From positions 118,200,173-118,264,172 of the forward strand of contig NC_133156.1 of NCBI RefSeq assembly GCF_040802235.1: a stretch of DNA of 64,000 bases. The letters run 5' to 3'. This DNA is from Manis javanica (lineage: Eukaryota; Chordata; Mammalia; Pholidota; Manidae). Position 1 is the stretch's first letter. Every line of letters starts with the position of its first letter. A program made the position numbers and the translations under genes. The notes beneath the pieces are model-generated. The model ran no database searches. It was given only the letters and a program-made list of their open reading frames with translations, and had not been told where the DNA came from. Below are positions 58,089-64,000 of the stretch, in pieces.

Positions 58089-59860
58089 AGCATGGCAGAA
58101 ATTATTTAAATCTGTCTTTTTGATTGCCACTTCAGGTATTAGGCATAGGGCTATTTACTCTGGAGAAACGTGGCAAAACTCCCATTTGAAAAAAAGTTTT
58201 TCAGATGAGGCATATCAAAACTAAATGGTAGAATTACTGTATAGTGTTTGGATTATGTTTTGATAAGTTATGATTTAAACTTCTTAAGATTAGAATTCTG
58301 AGGCATATAGTTTTGGTTAATAAACTTAATCCTAATGTATAAGTGAATACATTTTAAAAACAACTTGAAAAGTGAATTCTCAAATAGTGAATAACCTCAT
58401 GGCCAGTGTAATTAAAATGTTGACTCTTTGATTTTTGTTTTATGATAAAGGATTTCAGTTATTTCCTTCTTTCCTAGAAACATACTGCTTCTTACTATTC
58501 ACTCTTCTGTTTTTCTTGTTTTATTAGAGTAAACCTGTAATGTACTCTTACTTTTTGACATTCATTTTGATTCAAAGTGGTCATTTGATTATATATGGAG
58601 TCCTTGAAAATTCTTCTGAAAATGCATGCAAATATGTACATTCTGAACATTTTCTGGAGTTTCTCTTAATTCTGATTTGTGGTTACATTTTGACTTTAAA
58701 ATTATTATAGCAGTGGTAGTTGCTTCCTTCAGTATTAGCTGTGTGAAGTACTGATAAATGTCAGAATGATGGTTTTATTTTTTTAGTTGTTGAAGTAGAT
58801 AGAGTAGTCCTTCTCACAAGTGAGTCATTTTCAAGATGTGCATTTTTAAAATTAATAGCTTCTAGGTATGTCATAACAGGTTGCACTGTTATGTTGTCCC
58901 AAACGAAAGCAGTATTTTCTTATCCTTATCTTTAAAAGCTTAAAAAACCCTGAAAATAACTATCTCTTGATTATAACTTTACAGCTGATGGTTTGGAATT
59001 CCTTTCCTAGATAACTTTTTTAGAGGTACTCAGTTAAATGAGAAATCATCACAATTTTAAAGAGCTAAAGCATATCTTTCTAAAAATCAAAAAAGTAGGG
59101 ATGTTATTATTAAAGTACCAATGAGTGAATAACTCTGGCACAGCATATATACATACTGAAGTGTGACTTATGGAATGATCCCATGTGTAGAGAAGGATAT
59201 ATTTGAAGAAATCTTTCCATTGAAAGGCCACAGCTGCATTCACAAATCAATACTGTCATTGTTATTGTGAATTATTATTTTTATACTACATATATTGTAG
59301 TACAAGTATATAGAACTGCTGAGTACTGTTACTTAATGATACTCAGGAAGCTATATTTGTGAAAAATTAATTTTATCTTTGTTAAAGATGAATAAGCCAC
59401 TTTATTTTAAGAAAGTTTACCACATCCTATTGGAGCATGTGAGTAATGGTCTACATTTTTCTGAGATGATTTTAAAAGTTTTTCATTTAGTGGAATGCTT
59501 ACCTTTTTTTCAGAGTTGGAAAAGGTAGCACTTGTCGTGAATAGTATATTTTTTTCCCCGAAGTATCAGAAAGTTAGCTCTGGTTAGAAAAGTTAGTTTT
59601 AGAGTGATACAAAAAATAAATATCATACTTTATTTTGTTTAATAAGGAATAGTCTTAAAGGGTAGCTAGTTGGGTATTAAGTGAGCACTCACCATTTGGT
59701 ATGTTGATTTGAGTAAGGGGCGTGTGTTTATTGTGCAGTTTGTTAATAAATAGTTTTGTTTGTGTTTTAAAGATTTGCCTCTTATTTTGTGTTGCTAGTT
59801 TTTGAAAAATTGGATGTATTTATTTAATTTTTTTCTTAACATGAAAATAAAATATGTAAA
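58089..59860 (+). other. TTC33: TTC33 3' UTR (end uncertain)
   Basis: AT-rich, apparently unique sequence after the stop. Candidate polyadenylation hexamers are TTAATAAACTT near 58319, AAAAATAAATATC near 59617, TTAATAAATAG near 59746 and GAAAATAAAATATG near 59846. I cannot choose among them from sequence alone. Confidence 0.5.
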
Positions 59861-59869
59861 GCACCTTGT

Positions 59870-62130
59870 GTGGTGTCTCACATAGGAAGCACTCAGTAAA
59901 TTTTAGTTATTTCTATGAAGAGCTTGAATTAGTTTGGAGATATTTAACCTAAGTTTCTTCTGATTTTAAGAAAGGGGGAGAACTTAATAATTTTTTCCTT
60001 ATCTAAAATTGAGAAGTCACTACTTCTGATAATAGAGGACAGATGGTTGTCAATTGGGGTTTATTCTTGGCATAAAGTCTATATGCCTCAAACCCAGAAG
60101 AGGTAGCCACTAACTTCTGTTAAAGAACTTAGTGTTTCCTCTGTATTGACATTGGTAGGCTAGGTTAGTCTCTTCTTTACTCAGCTGTAAGGTATAAGCT
60201 GGAGGAGAAAACGGAAAAAGGAATTACAGAGAGAAAAAGGTAGCTCATTTCTCCAGGCCCCAAAAGATGCTTAGCTAACACTTTTCTATGCATGAAGAGA
60301 AAAACGCACACATTGTTTCATAAGGATGTGCATACTGACACACAGACATTGACTAAGCTTGTTAACTGTAATAACAAGTCCCTTTGAATATGAAAGAAAA
60401 CAATGTTCATGATAGTGATATAATTAAAGATGTTTAATATACCTTCTGAAGCAACACTAATTTTAAATACTAAAATTATATTGAATATAATTTATATTAT
60501 TCTTGTTTGAAAATTGTATGGTGTTGACATTCATTAGTTGGAACACAACACATCCAAGCCATGCGTGATAATTTGAAAATCACATATTATTGTCTAGACA
60601 ACAGGTTCTTAGATTATACAGTATTTATCCTAAATGTGCTGACAAATATTACAAAAGCACTGAGAAGTCATGCAATGTAGAGATCACAGAACCTAGGTTG
60701 ACTGCAATTGGGTTCTATGTACAAAGTTTCATGTAGAGGTCTTAGTATAAAAGTTGATGTTACATGGCAAAACTGTAATGAAAACTTAAATAACAAATGC
60801 TTTGTCTCAGGAAGCTAGAGTTACCATGATTATCACTGACCAGTATAGCCTGTTCAGTTGGAAAATCATGCTTTATGTAATGTCAAAAGCTTGTTTCACT
60901 GCCTTTCCCAGCAGTAAGAATATTGTCAATGCTTTTTAAATTTTCAGTCTTTGTGACTCAGAAGCCATTCCAAATTGACTCTGGACAGGCCGTCTGAGCT
61001 TTGTTTTCATGACATACAATCTAAATGAGTTGCAAGTTGACCTACGAACCATAGTTCTTTAACTATCTTCCAATCAATGGGATTTTAAGTATGTTTTTTT
61101 CTGAGAGATTTTTATTAAACTGATGGTGTACTTTATAATGAACACCATTTTAGGATATAGAAGGAATGTGTTTTTTTAAAACCGATAATAAAATACAAAA
61201 AATTTATAAATGACTTACTCATTACCAAAGTAAATAAAATGAAATGTGTCACTTAGTCACTTGCAGTTAAATATGATACTTAAATGAAAGAGAAGGGATG
61301 ACTAGTGTACCATGCATGAATTGTGCCTTAATGTATGTTGTATGTGGACTTCACCTATTTGTATGCCAAGGTGGAAGAAGGGTTGAGAAATGCTGTGTAC
61401 ACTTTGTTGGGAAGGCAGTGGGTAGGGATAGCTTCCTTTCACAGTGTTTCTGTGGACATCCATTAACCAAGAAATCCTGGTCTCTCCCCTTCCTCTTCCC
61501 TCTCACATCCCCAGGAAAGGGAGCTGAGGATGAAGAACTGGACGTGCAAGGTCCTTTCTCCCCTTTTTCTTGGATTTGTCATGCCTGCAGAGAACCTGTG
61601 TTGTGTTCTCTTGCCAGACCTGTAAGCTTTGTAGTGAAAGCTTTTTGCCTCTGCAAGAGGAGACCTGTGGTCATGCAGACTGTCCATGCCTCAGTGAGCT
61701 GGTCTGTCTGGTTCCTGGTTCAATAGTAGTTGGCCATTGTTGGCACGTCCTCTAACCTTGACTTTTTAGATAGTAAATCTGACATATAAAATCTCCATCT
61801 GCCTGTCTCTTTCTGTCTCCCTAGTGGCTCAGAAATCAGGAGACAAAGGGTATTAGTTTATGACTCCTCAACCCCAACAAAAATTAGTGCAGATTATATT
61901 TCAAAGTAAGCATGAGACAAACATAGAATTGGGAAATTTCTTCAAATCATGGAAATTCTATTGCAAATAGGTAATGTTAATTACAAGGCAACATGTAAAC
62001 ATTAGTTTAGGTATTTAAAACGTCTACCAACTTGAATTGTGATAGACCACAATAATTGGAAGGAAAGAATGTGAAAATCGTCTTACCCTCTGGCCACCCT
62101 GTCCACTTCCTTAAGAGTATAATTTACTTG
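59870..62130. other. Downstream intergenic stretch, no gene seen
   Basis: Mostly unique AT-rich sequence. The longest frame (61298-61726, 142 codons) has no recognisable family, start context or composition of a gene. Confidence 0.45.
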
Positions 62131-62139
62131 TAATAAAAT

Positions 62140-64000
62140 GCAGCCATTATAAGTTCACAGTTTGAGGAGGTTTGGCAAATGTGAACAACCATGCAATCAC
62201 CACTACTATCCAGATGTAGAATATTTACTTAGATCATTCAAAAAATTCTCTAATGCTCATTTGCAGTCAGCTTCCCCCGACCCCAACAACCAGCACTATT
62301 CAACTACTGATCTGCTTTCTGTGACTACAGATTAGATTTGACTTTTGTAAAATTTCAAATAAGTACATCATACAATATGTACTCCGTGTCTGATATTTTT
62401 TGTTCAGCGTAACACTTTTGAAATCCACCTCTGTTGAGATTCATCCATGCTACTATATAATCAGTAATTGTGTTCATTTTATTGCTGAGTATTATTCTGT
62501 TGTTTGGATATTCCACACTTTGTAGTTATTCATGTCTGTTGATGGATATATCTAGCTTGTTGAACATCTAAATTTTGATCTGTTATGAATAAAGTTGCAT
62601 ATACATATGTCACAAGTCTATATGTGGATATTTGTTTTCATTTGGGTAAATACCTGGCGATGGAATTGCTGAGTCTTATGGTAAGTATATGTGTAACTTT
62701 AGAGGAAACTCTGAAACTTTTCCAAACTTTTTTATACTGTTTCAGTTTTATATCCTGGCCAGTGTTTTGGTATTGTCATTGTGTTTCACTTTAGCCACTT
62801 TAGTGGATGTGTAGTATACCTCCTGGTGGGTTCCTGATGATGTTGAGCATCTTTTCATATGCTTATTTGACATTTGTATACCTTCTTTTGGGAAGTGCCT
62901 GTTTAAAATATTTTGCCCATTTTTTAATATGAGTTAATAAGTTGTAAGAATTTTTTCTGTATTCTGGATAAAAATCCTTTATGAGATACATGATGTATTG
63001 TGAATACTTTGTCCCCATTTGTGGCTTGTCTTTTGGTTGATGATATCTTTCAAAGAAGTTTTTAATTTTGAGTAAGTCTTATTTATATATTTCTTTTAAG
63101 GTTGTGCTTCTTGTGTGCTGAGAAATCTGTGCTTACTCCAAGATCAGAAAGATTTTCTATGTTTTCTGCTAGAAGGTTTACACTTTTATCTTTTATCTTT
63201 AACTCTGTGATCCATTTCAAATTAATATTTTATGTGTGGTTTGAGGAAAAGGTTGAGGTTTGTTTTTTAAATACTCAGTTCTTTAAGCACTATTTGTTGA
63301 AAACACTATTCTTTTTCTTTGAAATGCCTTGGCATCTTTGTTGAAAATCAGTGCATCATGTATTTGAGGGTCTGTGTTCTGTATTCTTTTACACTGATCT
63401 ATATGTCTATTCTTATGCCAATACTACATTGTCTTGTTGCTGTACCTAGTCTTAAAAATTAGTGTGATTTTTTTTCCAACATTGTTCTCCACCCTGTCAG
63501 TTGTTCAGGTATTCTAGTTTCTTTGCCTTTCCATATACATTTTAGACTCAACTTGTCTGTTGACATGCAAGAGTGCTGAGATTTTTATTGGAATTAGGTT
63601 GAATTTATAAATCAGTTTGGGAAGAATTGCCATCTTACTAATATCTGCCTTTAAATCCATTGTCCTGGCATAACTCTCATTGTTTTAAGTCTCTAGTTTC
63701 TATTCATAATGTTTTTTAGTTTTCTATAGATGTCTTACTCATATTTTTTTAAGTCTACCCTTAAATATTTCATATTTTTGATGTTATTATAAGTGTTTTT
63801 AAATTTCATTTTCCAATTTGATTCTATTACATAGAAATACAATTTTGTGTATTGACCTTGTAGCCTACAACCTTGACCATTTATTAGTTGCATTAGTTTT
63901 TGTAGATTCCTTAGGATGTTCTATGTATATTATCATGTCTTTGTGAATAAACCCTGTTATCCTTCCTTTCCAAACTATATGCCTTTTATTTACATTTCTT
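62140..64000 (-). mobile_element. Old L1M: 3' UTR and ORF2 3' part, running off the window
   Basis: Reverse-complement L1M text: 3' UTR words (CAGTTTGAGGAGGTTTGGCAAATG, CAACCATGCAATCACCACTACTATCCAG), then ORF2 3' text (GAGATTCATCCATGCTACTATATAATC, GTTGATGGATATATCTAGCTTG, AGTATACCTCCTGGTGGGTTC). It continues to the window end. Confidence 0.75.

Noticed and set aside
61298..61726. 142-codon + strand frame downstream of TTC33
   Set aside because: No family resemblance, no splice or promoter signals; cysteine-rich by chance.
1..64000. tRNA, rRNA or snRNA genes
   Set aside because: None recognised; the tRNA-like match at 28024-28041 is the ERV primer site only.

Overview
The window is mammalian nuclear DNA holding one protein-coding gene, TTC33 (tetratricopeptide repeat protein 33), on the + strand. 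It has four coding exons at 7428-7648, 52244-52325, 54459-54590 and 57735-58088. Together they give 262 codons plus a stop, the usual length of the mammalian protein, and every junction has GT/AG signals. A CpG-rich, TATA-less promoter lies at about 3.1-3.96 kb. The first ~360 bases look like the end of a 3' UTR, probably PRKAA1, the known upstream neighbour. This is inferred from spacing and an AATAAA, not from coding sequence.

Most of the rest is repeats. The 44.6-kb second TTC33 intron (7649-52243) holds about 24 kb of relatively young insertions. The main block is a four-layer nest. An old L1M copy (16.4-17.15 and 31.27-32.0 kb) was hit by a Tigger1 DNA transposon. Tigger1 was then hit in its terminal repeat by a full-length L1 (17170-30515, minus strand). 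That L1 was hit in ORF2 by a class II (beta-like) endogenous retrovirus (ERV, 21136-28435, minus strand). The ERV keeps two LTRs, a tRNA-Phe primer site, broken gag-dUTPase/pro-pol, an env lacking almost all of its surface part, a polypurine tract, and a two-unit sequence closely resembling the constitutive transport element (CTE) of type-D retroviruses. A second near-full-length L1 lies at 37454-42766.

At 9427-11217 a different ERV transcript (env TM region, half CTE, polypurine tract, U3-R, poly(A)) was inserted between perfect 16-bp target duplications. It therefore looks like an ERV RNA copied into DNA by L1. A shorter copy of the same LTR end lies inside a second Tigger at 53197-53454.

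Organism: the TTC33 sequence is that of a placental mammal. I saw no Alu, B1/B2, SINEC, Bov-tA or BovB. The young L1 3' end and the scarcity of young SINEs would fit a pangolin (Pholidota), but this is inference only. There is no operon, CRISPR array or bacterial feature. Downstream of TTC33 (58.1-64 kb) I see its 3' UTR, unannotated sequence and an old L1.
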